A stretch of 64,000 nucleotides of DNA from assembly GCA_050633645.1 (NCBI GenBank), contig JBOEGX010000002.1:824368-888367 (forward strand), in the 5' to 3' direction. The translations under genes were made by a program, and so were the position numbers. The stretch's first letter is position 1, and the number at the start of each line of letters is the position of its first letter. Of this stretch, positions 36,205 through 43,831 are shown piece by piece. The DNA comes from UBA1672 sp050633645. Its GTDB lineage: Bacteria; Pseudomonadota; Alphaproteobacteria; Micavibrionales; Micavibrionaceae. Below the pieces are notes generated by a model. The model was not told the origin of the DNA. It worked only from the letters and a program-made list of their open reading frames with translations, and ran no database searches.

Positions 36205-37161
36205 TTATTCCGCCGAAGCAATAACCGTAGAAGTAGGCTCTTTCGGTGTGGTGTGTAACCACCAAGCTGTACGGTTAATAGAGAAAATCGGCTTGTAATG
36301 ATGGATGCTGTTCGCGCTTTTCATTTGCTTGATTTGGTTATCAAGGATCATCGGGCCTTTTTCCGTGTAAACTGTTAAAACGGCGTGCGGAACATTCTTC
36401 TTCTGATCTTGTAAGATTAGGATACGCATACGATTTTCAGGAACACCCAAAGCGCGTAAAGCTGCATATTTCGCAATCGCAAAGTCTTCGCAATCACCGC
36501 CTCGCGCCATAAATTCAATCGGGGTTGCCCAATAATCTGATTTACCCCAGTTTTTATTATCAACGATATATTTCTTCTGGTTCATAAATGAATTAACCGC
36601 GTTTGCTGTCTCATAAACCGAAGATCCTTTGAGGCTAGAAATCTGCGTTTTAAGGTTCTGAGCGATTTTTTTTCCCTGTTCAGTATTTAAATCCGCATCA
36701 AAGCGCTTAAACATATCAGACCATTTTGTGAAGGCCTTAAGATTACTTGATCTTTTTTCGCTCGCGCCAAATAGAGCGGGGTACTCCCGCAAATCATCAA
36801 AGGTTGAATCAAGAGAAGCGAGCATAATGCGCGCCGGAACATCTTGAATTGTTTCTGCATATGATTTTTTGGAGATGGCAGTTAATGACGCGCCGTATAG
36901 GAATACTGCGGCACTAACCCGTAAAATTCTTTGTCCAAATAAAAGGTTTAAAAGTTGAAAACGCGTAATTTGTCCCGTTTCGATGAGGATCTTGCCCAAG
37001 GGCTCGTTACCAATTTTCTGTAAAGATAATGCGTTTTTAAGATCATCAGAGGAAATATACCCCTTAAGAACAAGAAGATCACCCAATCTATTGTGATCGA
37101 ATAATGTCTTTATACTGCTTAAAACGCCTAATTTATTTTCTGCTACCCAAGTATTACTCAC
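36205..37161 (-). CDS. MshEN domain fused to a LapG-like transglutaminase cysteine protease
   Basis: A 318-residue fusion. Residues 25-48 (RLGDLLVLKGYIS and on to ALSLQ) and 54-77 (PLGKILIETGQIT and on to FGQ) are two tandem 24-residue motifs with a 5-residue spacer. This is the published architecture of the c-di-GMP-binding MshEN domain. A hydrophobic segment (79-97) ends in KKSYA and may be a membrane anchor or an internal signal cleaved after Ala102. Residues 115-300 form a bacterial transglutaminase-like cysteine peptidase (BTLCP/C93): DYWATPIEFMARGGDCEDFA with Cys224, then His259 in PHAVL and Asp274 in ILDNQ. LapG, the best-known member, cleaves biofilm adhesins under LapD/c-di-GMP control. 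Here sensing and protease appear joined. hldE diverges upstream. Confidence 0.8.
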   Translation of the reverse strand: MSNTWVAENKLGVLSSIKTLFDHNRLGDLLVLKGYISSDDLKNALSLQKIGNEPLGKILIETGQITRFQLLNLLFGQRILRVSAAVFLYGASLTAISKKSYAETIQDVPARIMLASLDSTFDDLREYPALFGASEKRSSNLKAFTKWSDMFKRFDADLNTEQGKKIAQNLKTQISSLKGSSVYETANAVNSFMNQKKYIVDNKNWGKSDYWATPIEFMARGGDCEDFAIAKYAALRALGVPENRMRILILQDQKKNVPHAVLTVYTEKGPMILDNQIKQMKSANSIHHYKPIFSINRTAWWLHTTPKEPTSTVIASAE

Positions 37162-37287
37162 AAGTATTTCCCCTTATCTATTGCGCTATTACCCAATACG
37201 CGCATCTTTATTAAACACGAGAAAGATTGACGAATTACTAACAAAAGCCCATAAATACGAATAATTTTGAAAAAACACGGTATTTTT

Positions 37288-38838
37288 ATGAAAAATATAT
37301 CAGATTTAACTATGCAGTGCTGTTTCGAGACGATTGAGGCCATGAAGGGCGTATCGGTTCTGGTGATTGGTGATATTATGCTTGATCGCTTTGTCTACGG
37401 TAAGGTGGATCGTATATCCCCCGAAAGCCCAGTGCCTGTTCTTTCCGTGCAAAGAGAGAATAAAATGTTAGGTGGCGCGGGGAATACATTATCAAATTTG
37501 TGTAATTTGGAATGCCATGCACATATTATATCCGTGGTTGGAGATGATGAACAAGGCCGTGAAATCAAAGATATTCTGGCATCTTGGAGCGTTGATAATG
37601 CCGATATTTTGATGGCATCAGATCGACCAACCATTGTTAAAACAAGGTTCTTAGCAGGGCATCAGCAGTTATTAAGAACAGATTATGAGCAAATAAAGCC
37701 TGTTTCAAATGATGTTGAACAATTAATCATAGAGGCCGCAAAGAAGAGAATTCATAATGTTGGCGCGGTGATCATATCAGATTACGGCAAGGGTATGCTG
37801 TCCAAAGGTGTTTTGAAGGAAATTATAAAAATTGCGAATGGCGCGAACATTCCCGTTCTTGTTGATCCAAAAGGAGTGGATTACAGCATTTACAAGGGCG
37901 CGGACTATGTGACGCCAAATAAAAAGGAACTATCGGAATCCACCCGCGGAATGAGCGTTGATACGGATGACGGCATTTTAAATGCATGCCGTGCTTTGAT
38001 CAATCAAAGTGGTATCAGCGCTGTAATAGCTACGCGCTCTCAAGATGGTATGAGCATTGTTAGTAAGGATGATATAACTCATATCCGCAGCGCGAATAAT
38101 ATTGAGGTATTTGATGTGTCTGGCGCGGGCGATACGGTAATAGCGACGATTGCCGCGTCTCTGGCGGCAGGCGGGGATATTGTAACGGCAGCGTCTTTGG
38201 CCAATGCCGCAGGCAGCGTTGTTGTATCAAAGGTCGGCACTGCGCCAATCCGTAGCACAGAGCTTCGAGATTTTATTGAAGAACATGGCCTGCAAAACAA
38301 ATCAAAAAAAGGTGAGCCAAATTCAAATCGTATGCGAAGCGCCCCGATAAGCACATGGGAAGAAGCGAAAGAAGAAATATTACGTTGGAAAGCACGCGGG
38401 TTAAAGGTCGGCTTTACCAATGGGTGCTTTGATATTTTGCACTTTGGCCATGTCACTTATTTGAATGATGCACGGGAAAGATGTGACCGTTTGGTTCTTG
38501 GGCTTAATAAGGATGCGTCGATCCGCATTTTAAAAGGGGAGGAGCGCCCCGTACATGACGAAAGGTCTCGTGCAAATGTGCTTGCAGCCTTGGGTTCTGT
38601 GGATATGGTGGTTTTGTTTGGTGCGGAAAAATCTGGTGATGATAATACGGCCTGCGCCCTTTTGGACATGCTTCACCCAGATATATATTTTAAGGGGGGG
38701 GATTACGCCATCGATCAAATCCCCGAGGCGCCAACTGTCCATAAAAATGGCGGTGTAGTCGACGTAATGCCCGTTTATGATGGACACAGCACGACAAACT
38801 CAATCAAAAAAATGAAAGGCGACCCAAAGGCCGCCTGA
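37288..38838 (+). CDS. hldE: Bifunctional heptose 7-phosphate kinase / heptose 1-phosphate adenylyltransferase
   Basis: A 516-residue enzyme making ADP-heptose for the LPS inner core. The N-terminal ribokinase-like domain has GDIMLDRFVYGKVDRISPE, GGAGNT, and the catalytic Asp in DVSGAGDTVIAT. The C-terminal cytidylyltransferase-like domain has TNGCFDILHFGHVTYL (HxGH motif) and ERCDRLVLGLN, with a linker near residues 315-345. The start is placed at ATG 37288; a TTG at 37267 would add seven residues. It has no adjacent hldD or gmhA. It diverges from the MshEN-protease gene and converges with a hypothetical gene 3 bp away. Confidence 0.96.
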   Translation: MKNISDLTMQCCFETIEAMKGVSVLVIGDIMLDRFVYGKVDRISPESPVPVLSVQRENKMLGGAGNTLSNLCNLECHAHIISVVGDDEQGREIKDILASWSVDNADILMASDRPTIVKTRFLAGHQQLLRTDYEQIKPVSNDVEQLIIEAAKKRIHNVGAVIISDYGKGMLSKGVLKEIIKIANGANIPVLVDPKGVDYSIYKGADYVTPNKKELSESTRGMSVDTDDGILNACRALINQSGISAVIATRSQDGMSIVSKDDITHIRSANNIEVFDVSGAGDTVIATIAASLAAGGDIVTAASLANAAGSVVVSKVGTAPIRSTELRDFIEEHGLQNKSKKGEPNSNRMRSAPISTWEEAKEEILRWKARGLKVGFTNGCFDILHFGHVTYLNDARERCDRLVLGLNKDASIRILKGEERPVHDERSRANVLAALGSVDMVVLFGAEKSGDDNTACALLDMLHPDIYFKGGDYAIDQIPEAPTVHKNGGVVDVMPVYDGHSTTNSIKKMKGDPKAA

Positions 38839-38841
38839 ATC

Positions 38842-39336
38842 TTAAGCGATATCGGATGTCATCTCTTGCGATTGTCGTTGTTTAGGAAATGGAGCTTTTT
38901 CGTAAGCCTCTAATTCCCTTAGTGTCGCTTCATTACATTCTTTATCATATGGAAGCGGGTCATTATTCAAAATTGAGCTGACCTTCTCAATCGCTTCACG
39001 GGGTGTAATTAATGTATAAACATCATCTTGATGCATAGAGTTACTAAATGGCAGGTCAGTTTCAAAACGTTCAATAACCGCATTAGGCGTTAAATATGCG
39101 GTGACTTCAGGGCCAAACGATAGTTCAAAAACAAGGTTTTCTGCCTTAGCACGTTGAAAAGAATCTGAAATTTCAGCAAGGCTGCGTCTGTTATATCCGT
39201 TATTTAAATCAACCTTTTCAAGGGAGTCCTCACCAAAAACAAATTTAATCGCTTTAATTTCAGCGTTAAGTTTAGCTTCTTGACGCGCCATCGCGGCTTT
39301 GAATTCATCTTGAGCGGTGCCTGTATTTTGTGTCAT
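38842..39336 (-). CDS. Hypothetical acidic protein
   Basis: A 164-residue soluble protein of no family I recognise, acidic and helix-rich at the N-terminus (DEFKAAMARQEAKLNAEIKA). It has no signal peptide and no evident catalytic motif; a single cysteine lies near residue 136. It meets hldE end to end with 3 bp between stops. It diverges from the Fur-box gene, sharing a 144-bp promoter region that on this strand contains TTGACA (39395-39390) and TATACA (39374-39369) at a short 15-bp spacing. Confidence 0.5.
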   Translation of the reverse strand: MTQNTGTAQDEFKAAMARQEAKLNAEIKAIKFVFGEDSLEKVDLNNGYNRRSLAEISDSFQRAKAENLVFELSFGPEVTAYLTPNAVIERFETDLPFSNSMHQDDVYTLITPREAIEKVSSILNNDPLPYDKECNEATLRELEAYEKAPFPKQRQSQEMTSDIA

Positions 39337-39424
39337 TTTTCAATCCTGCTTATATATCTGTTCGAGCTTGTATACAGGGTGAAAAATTATGTCAAGTTTT
39401 TTTTGTACAAGCCACATAACACTA

Positions 39425-39461
39425 TTGACATTAGTATGTGTATAATTGAGAATGATTATCA
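39425..39461 (+). promoter_or_regulatory. Promoter overlapped by a Fur box
   Basis: TTGACA (39425-39430), a 17-base spacer and GAGAAT (39448-39453) form a plausible sigma-70 promoter. TGAGAATGATTATCA at 39447-39461 differs from the Fur 7-1-7 consensus TGATAATNATTATCA at one position and covers the -10. This layout fits classical iron-dependent repression by Fur or Mur of the small gene starting at 39481. Confidence 0.65.
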
Positions 39462-39480
39462 ATATTGATTATGGGGCGTT

Positions 39481-39702
39481 ATGATTCTAGAATTATTATC
39501 AATGGAGAATGTATTCGGGAAAACTGAGGCAATGCTTTATCTGGATGAAATTTTGTCAAATTATGATAAAGATGAAGTGAGCGCAGCGGTGGAAAATGGC
39601 TATATCGAAACAAGGGTAATATGCATCGGCCCTGATTGTGGGCGCATTTTATGTCATTTAAGTGAAAAAGGTCGGTGTAAAGCAAATGAGTCTATGCATT
39701 AA
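39481..39702 (+). CDS. Small Fur-box-controlled cysteine protein, winged-helix-like
   Basis: A 73-residue protein of unknown family. Two predicted helices (about 14-28 and 30-40) are followed by a possible two-stranded wing with cysteines at 48, 53, 58 and 66 (spacing C-x4-C-x4-C-x7-C) and the segment LSEKGR, common at the end of winged-helix domains. Four spaced cysteines could hold iron-sulfur or zinc, loosely recalling FeoC-type regulators, but there is no feoAB nearby. A near-perfect Fur box lies 20 bp before its ATG, so iron control is likely. The biochemical function is not known. Confidence 0.55.
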   Translation: MILELLSMENVFGKTEAMLYLDEILSNYDKDEVSAAVENGYIETRVICIGPDCGRILCHLSEKGRCKANESMH

Positions 39703-39793
39703 GGCTATACGTTCTTTCAAAGACTTGTTAAACTCTTAGCCAGTATTCAAATGTCTGTTCAGGCAAGTTAGTGTTATTAAAGGTATTTCAGTC

Positions 39794-40360
39794 ATGCGTC
39801 GCTTTTTGTTAATTTGTGCTTCTGTATCATCAATATTAAGTTTAACCGCTTGTAATATGAGTGATCCAACCCCAATGGGAAAGGGCTATGGATCGTATAA
39901 TCAGCCGTATAAATCTGCATCAGGCGCAGATGCAAATCCAGTAGGGTATGATTATAGTAACGAAGCAAATAAAGCGGTGCTCAATAATATGCGCTATACC
40001 GCGCAAGACTTGGTCGAAAAACTGGATCAAAAGCTATCATTTAATATCGACGATGTGTATTTAACCATCCCCGCACATACGGCGTTTTATAATAGTATGG
40101 ATCACTTGATCCGTGATGAACTCACTAAGCGCGGATATATCCTATCATCCTCCCCCGCAGATTCTGTTCATGTTGAGCTATTCGCAAAAAATGATATACC
40201 GCAATGTATGGATGAAAACCTATATGTGGGCTTGGCAATTAATGTGGTTGATCGTGTTCCATCTGATGTGGTTGGTGGGTATTATAATATTCCTGCTTAT
40301 GGTTTCACCCCTGCAGGTAACTTGAAAGTCACCGCCCCCTCTTGCAGCAGCGAAGAATAG
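39794..40360 (+). CDS. Hypothetical lipoprotein
   Basis: A 188-residue protein with a lipoprotein signal peptide ending in the lipobox LTAC (Cys20). After a disordered Gly/Tyr/Ser-rich stretch comes a compact domain (about 65-170) with AQDLVEKLDQKL, then HTAFYNSMDHLIRDELTKRGY. This resembles small periplasmic domains that pair with FlgO/DUF-type lipoproteins, and the next gene is FlgO-like. The genes are 13 bp apart and probably co-transcribed. The function is unknown. Confidence 0.6.
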   Translation: MRRFLLICASVSSILSLTACNMSDPTPMGKGYGSYNQPYKSASGADANPVGYDYSNEANKAVLNNMRYTAQDLVEKLDQKLSFNIDDVYLTIPAHTAFYNSMDHLIRDELTKRGYILSSSPADSVHVELFAKNDIPQCMDENLYVGLAINVVDRVPSDVVGGYYNIPAYGFTPAGNLKVTAPSCSSEE

Positions 40361-40373
40361 GATTTTAGGGAAA

Positions 40374-40943
40374 ATGAAGGCTATACGAAAAATTGCTGCG
40401 TTGGTTCTTCTTCTCCCGCTTATGGCTTGCGGTGACCCGTTCTCTTTCAAGCTTGCAACAATAGGCATTATTGCAACGGCCGAGGGCGTATTCAAAAACC
40501 CTGATATAAATTTAAAAGAGAAAAATTTCGCTGCCGCAGATTACATGGCATCTCAACTTCAGCGCAGCAAAATATCTTATGGATCTTCTATTTACGCATT
40601 GCCTCTTGAGGAGGTGGATCATGCAGGCATAACGTCTGAATTTGGCCTGAAAGTGCCAGAGGGGATCGGTCTGCGTCTTATTGAGTTGGGGTATAATGTG
40701 CAGATACATGACGTTGCATCAGGTGCCAATGCGGGGCTGTATCTGCCTCCACCACAGGGGATATCACCGCAATATAAAATGACTGGCCGCTATGATGTGC
40801 ATAACAGGGATGTTGATATTTATTTGCGTGTTATAGAGGTGAAAACATCACGGGTTGTTGCGCAATTTGACTACGCCATGGCTTTAAACAAAGAAATGCG
40901 TGATATGAGCAAAACAAAGCCCCAAGCGTATCGCGTTAAGTAA
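40374..40943 (+). CDS. FlgO-like lipoprotein
   Basis: A 189-residue lipoprotein (signal peptide ending LMAC, Cys19) with a domain resembling FlgO. Matching stretches are KNFAAADYMASQLQ at the start, IGLRLIELGYNVQI in the centre, and GRYDVHNRDVDIYLRVIEV followed by VVAQFDYAMAL at the end. FlgO in Vibrio is an outer-membrane protein of the flagellum; many bacteria carry FlgO-domain proteins without a flagellar role, and no flagellar genes are in this window. It follows the other lipoprotein gene by 13 bp. It ends 5 bp from the convergent pilin-like gene. Confidence 0.6.
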   Translation: MKAIRKIAALVLLLPLMACGDPFSFKLATIGIIATAEGVFKNPDINLKEKNFAAADYMASQLQRSKISYGSSIYALPLEEVDHAGITSEFGLKVPEGIGLRLIELGYNVQIHDVASGANAGLYLPPPQGISPQYKMTGRYDVHNRDVDIYLRVIEVKTSRVVAQFDYAMALNKEMRDMSKTKPQAYRVK

Positions 40944-40948
40944 GGCCC

Positions 40949-41644
40949 TTACCGCGCCATCAAAACATGAAAATAATGCAGGCTTCCATCGCTTGTGCAT
41001 TCAACGCATCCACGCGTTGAGGGTTTAATTGAAAACCCGGCCGTAACAACTGTATTGGGGGAGCTATCGAATTGCGTTCCATTATCAAATCGCGCACTAG
41101 CACCAGTATTAATGCAGGTTGAGCTATCCTGTGGCTGGGCGCTATACCCAATCATTTCATTAGCTTGATCGCAAAATGCGCTTGTAACATTCGGTAGCAC
41201 AGCAATAAGGTCAGCTTCGTCAGAGCCAACTTCAGGCAGGGCAGTGTTGCCATAAAATTCCCAGGAACTTCCATCATTAATGCCATCTGGAGCCATTTTA
41301 TATGTTGCATTGCCGCCATCGCGATGAAATAGCTGATCGCTTTTATCGGTGTCGGCGCTCAAATCACCATAATCAGAATTGGCATTGGGGTGTGCAAATC
41401 GAATATCGCTCTCACTCAAACCGTTTTGCATGATGAACATAATGCCACTTTCTAATTCGCTGGTGTAGCGCTGTATTTCTGTAACCCGTAGAATCAATGT
41501 CTCATCATCAATATTTGCATTCTTATTTGATGAGCCACTAATCGCCGCGGTGAGAGCGCCTATTAGTGCTATTGCCAGCAATATAATGACAAGCACATTG
41601 CCGTTTTCATTGTTTATCGCATTGTGAACATTTGATGTGAGCAT
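40949..41644 (-). CDS. Pilin-like single-pass protein (hypothetical)
   Basis: A 231-residue protein with an Asn/Glu-rich N-terminus, one hydrophobic helix (NGNVLVIILLAIALIGALTA, residues 15-34) and a hydrophilic extracytoplasmic part with several cysteines (two near the C-terminus in CVECTSDG). The layout recalls type IV pseudopilins, but the GFxxxE prepilin cleavage motif is missing, so this stays a resemblance. It starts 6 bp after the D,D-carboxypeptidase gene on the same strand. The function is unknown. Confidence 0.5.
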   Translation of the reverse strand: MLTSNVHNAINNENGNVLVIILLAIALIGALTAAISGSSNKNANIDDETLILRVTEIQRYTSELESGIMFIMQNGLSESDIRFAHPNANSDYGDLSADTDKSDQLFHRDGGNATYKMAPDGINDGSSWEFYGNTALPEVGSDEADLIAVLPNVTSAFCDQANEMIGYSAQPQDSSTCINTGASARFDNGTQFDSSPNTVVTAGFSIKPSTRGCVECTSDGSLHYFHVLMAR

Positions 41645-41650
41645 GAAAAA

Positions 41651-43129
41651 TTAATCCGATTGTGGAGAGATAACAACGCAGTCGCTAATGATGCGGCAGG
41701 CTTCTTTTGCTGCGACTTTGGTGTAGCCCTGTATGCGTGCGCGATAAATCCACCCATTTTCAGTTTGTAATGGCGCGATGGTGGCTTTTCCGCCTTTGAA
41801 CGCAAGGGGTAGGGCTTTCATGCTGCGTGCCAGTTGCTTATTGGTGCTCTCACGTGAAGAAAATGCACCAACTTGTATGGCCCATGATCCATCGGCGGAA
41901 GGGGCGTAATAGGCGGCTTGTTTTGTGGGTTCAGGCGTTGGGATAAGTGTTGCAGTTTGATCGTTACTATCAAATATATAAGACGGTATCTTTTCGCCAA
42001 GCTGCGCGGAGATAGAGATAAGGCCTGTCTCAATACGGCTTCGAATAGATGCATCATAATCACCTTCACCGATCATGCGGTTGAAAACTGAATCCTGTGC
42101 CATTGCATCAAGCATCGCCCATCGCGACCAATTCGTTGTTTTAACGGGAGTATCGTTATTTGGCAAAACAGGCAAAGCGTTATCATTTGCTGCGAGTTTT
42201 ATGTCTGATATTGGCGCAATGCCAAAATGGGGTTTGCGTCCTGGGGTGGGAACCAACGACGCAACGCTAATTTCCCCAATTTTATTAAACCCGTGATCAA
42301 GAAGTTTTTCCATACGCGCATTGCGTGATCGTCCGGTTTTACCGCCAAACACTACACCAATAATGCGGCGGTTATTTCGCTTTGCGGATGCGACAAGGTT
42401 AAAGCCAGAGGCAGCAATATAACCAGTTTTCATTCCATCCATTCCTGCATAAGTGTCCATAAGGCGGTTATGCCCCCGATAGGTCTTCCCCTGATAGGTG
42501 AACTCTTTTACAGCGAAATAATGATAATAACTGTGGTAATTGATGATGAGTGTACGGGCAAGCTTTGCCATATCTCTGGCGGTACTAATTTGCTTTGGAT
42601 CATGAAGCCCTGATGCGTTTTTAAAACGAGTTCTGCTCATCCCGATTTTGCGAGCCTTTGTTGTCATCATATTTGCAAAGCGTTCCTCTGACCCTCCGAT
42701 TTTCTCGGCAACAGCAACTGCAATGTCATTGGCGGATTTTGTAACAAGGGCGTGTATGGCATCTTTGACTTTAATGGTTTCCCCCGGTTTCAGGCCAAGT
42801 TTACTGGGGACCATGCTTGCCGCATGCTCAGAAATACGGATACGGCTGTGCATGCGAAGTTTTCCTTGCTCTAATGCGTCAAATAGCATGAGCAAGGTCA
42901 TCATTTTTGTAAGAGAGGCGGGGTGCAATCGTTTATTCGCATTTTTTGTATAAAGTATAAGACCCGTATCCGAATCCATTACAAAAGCGGAATATTTTTC
43001 AGGATAAACCTCGTCCTTCGCGTAAGCTGGAACTAACGAAGATATGGTAAAAACAAAAAGCGTGAGCATAAAAAGGAAGGCGCTTTTTTTTACGCCAAGA
43101 CGCCTGAAAATACATGTCGTGTTCACCAT
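41651..43129 (-). CDS. D-alanyl-D-alanine carboxypeptidase with SPOR domain
   Basis: A 492-residue penicillin-binding protein (DacA/DacF, peptidase S11) that trims peptidoglycan stem peptides. A signal peptide ends near AYA37. The active-site motifs are SLTK (72-75, nucleophile Ser72), SAN (132-134) and KTG in MDGMKTGYIA. A C-terminal SPOR domain (about 415-490, WAIQVGAFSSRESTNKQLA) binds denuded glycan at the septum. The start at 43129 is preferred because it places the signal peptide normally; an ATG at 43213 would add 28 residues. It is followed by a pilin-like gene 6 bp away. Confidence 0.93.
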   Translation of the reverse strand: MVNTTCIFRRLGVKKSAFLFMLTLFVFTISSLVPAYAKDEVYPEKYSAFVMDSDTGLILYTKNANKRLHPASLTKMMTLLMLFDALEQGKLRMHSRIRISEHAASMVPSKLGLKPGETIKVKDAIHALVTKSANDIAVAVAEKIGGSEERFANMMTTKARKIGMSRTRFKNASGLHDPKQISTARDMAKLARTLIINYHSYYHYFAVKEFTYQGKTYRGHNRLMDTYAGMDGMKTGYIAASGFNLVASAKRNNRRIIGVVFGGKTGRSRNARMEKLLDHGFNKIGEISVASLVPTPGRKPHFGIAPISDIKLAANDNALPVLPNNDTPVKTTNWSRWAMLDAMAQDSVFNRMIGEGDYDASIRSRIETGLISISAQLGEKIPSYIFDSNDQTATLIPTPEPTKQAAYYAPSADGSWAIQVGAFSSRESTNKQLARSMKALPLAFKGGKATIAPLQTENGWIYRARIQGYTKVAAKEACRIISDCVVISPQSD

Positions 43130-43252
43130 AGTATGCTCTCGGAAAAGTCTAAGTATTTCAGATACGCTCCCAATATCTGAATCGAAAATATTATAGCTGA
43201 AATCGTAAGTCATGTCTATTTTTCAAGGGGATCAATCCTAAAAAAATAATTG

Positions 43253-43328
43253 TTGTGCACCGCACAAAAAACTTGACGGGCATATCTTGAATATGTATTT
43301 ATACACTTGGGTATTGTGCATCGCAAAA
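43253..43328 (+). promoter_or_regulatory. Phasin promoter flanked by two PhaR-like operators
   Basis: TTGACG (43273-43278), 17 bases and TATTTA (43296-43301) form the promoter. A perfect inverted repeat TTGTGC-ACC-GCACAA lies upstream at 43253-43267. A copy with one mismatch, TTGTGC-ATC-GCAAAA, lies downstream at 43314-43328. Their centres are 61 bp apart. A half site GCACAA is at 43366-43371. PHB regulators of the PhaR family bind TGC/GCA dyads before phasin genes, so PhaR is the likely binder. Confidence 0.6.
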
Positions 43329-43398
43329 TTTTTTGTTATTTTGTGTATGAAATATTGCTTGCCTTGCACAATTCCAAATGAAATTTATGGAGATAATT

Positions 43399-43776
43399 AT
43401 GACCAAAACATCAAATCAATTTGATACCTTTTTTAAGGAAACGAGTGATTTTGGCGCAAACTATTCCGAAGCTTGCACAAAATCAGGAACAATTTTAATG
43501 AAGGGTATGGAAGACATTGTAACAACAATGGTTTCTCTTGCTCAAAAATCAGCTGAAAAACAATCGAAATTTATGAAGGACGCGATGAGCTGCAAAACAA
43601 TAAATGAATTTGCAGAGGCGCAAAATAAAATCGCGCAAACAGGTTTCGATGATTTCATGAGTGGTGCAACAAAAATTTCTGAAATCAGTGTAAAAGCTTT
43701 AACGGATGGCGTAGAGCCTGTAAGCGCTCAGGTCACTAAAGTGATGGAAAAAGCTACGAAATCTATGGCTGCTTAG
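43399..43776 (+). CDS. Phasin family protein
   Basis: A 125-residue helical phasin (Phasin_2 type) that coats polyhydroxyalkanoate granules. It is Lys/Ala/Ser/Thr-rich with amphipathic helices and the characteristic segments FFKETSDFGANYSEACTKSG and MKDAMSCKTINEFAEAQNKI. The start at 43399 follows GGAG; an ATG at 43378 would add 7 residues and has no ribosome site. It has its own promoter with PhaR-like operators and its own terminator. PHA synthase genes are not in the window. Confidence 0.85.
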   Translation: MTKTSNQFDTFFKETSDFGANYSEACTKSGTILMKGMEDIVTTMVSLAQKSAEKQSKFMKDAMSCKTINEFAEAQNKIAQTGFDDFMSGATKISEISVKALTDGVEPVSAQVTKVMEKATKSMAA

Positions 43777-43800
43777 TTACTGTAAGCCTTTAAATAATGT

Positions 43801-43830
43801 AAAGCCACTCCGCTTTGGGGTGGCTTTTTT
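43801..43830 (+). terminator. Terminator between phasin and hydrolase-like genes
   Basis: AAAGCCACTCC (43801-43811) pairs with GGGGTGGCTTT (43817-43827) through 11 pairs including one T-G wobble, and is followed by a run of T residues. On the other strand the same stem is followed by a shorter T tract, so it may serve both convergent genes. Confidence 0.85.
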
Positions 43831-43831
43831 G

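Noticed and set aside
39425..39446. Promoter formed by TTGACA and the TATAAT at 39441
   Set aside because: The spacing is only 10 bases; GAGAAT 17 bases downstream of TTGACA is the workable -10.
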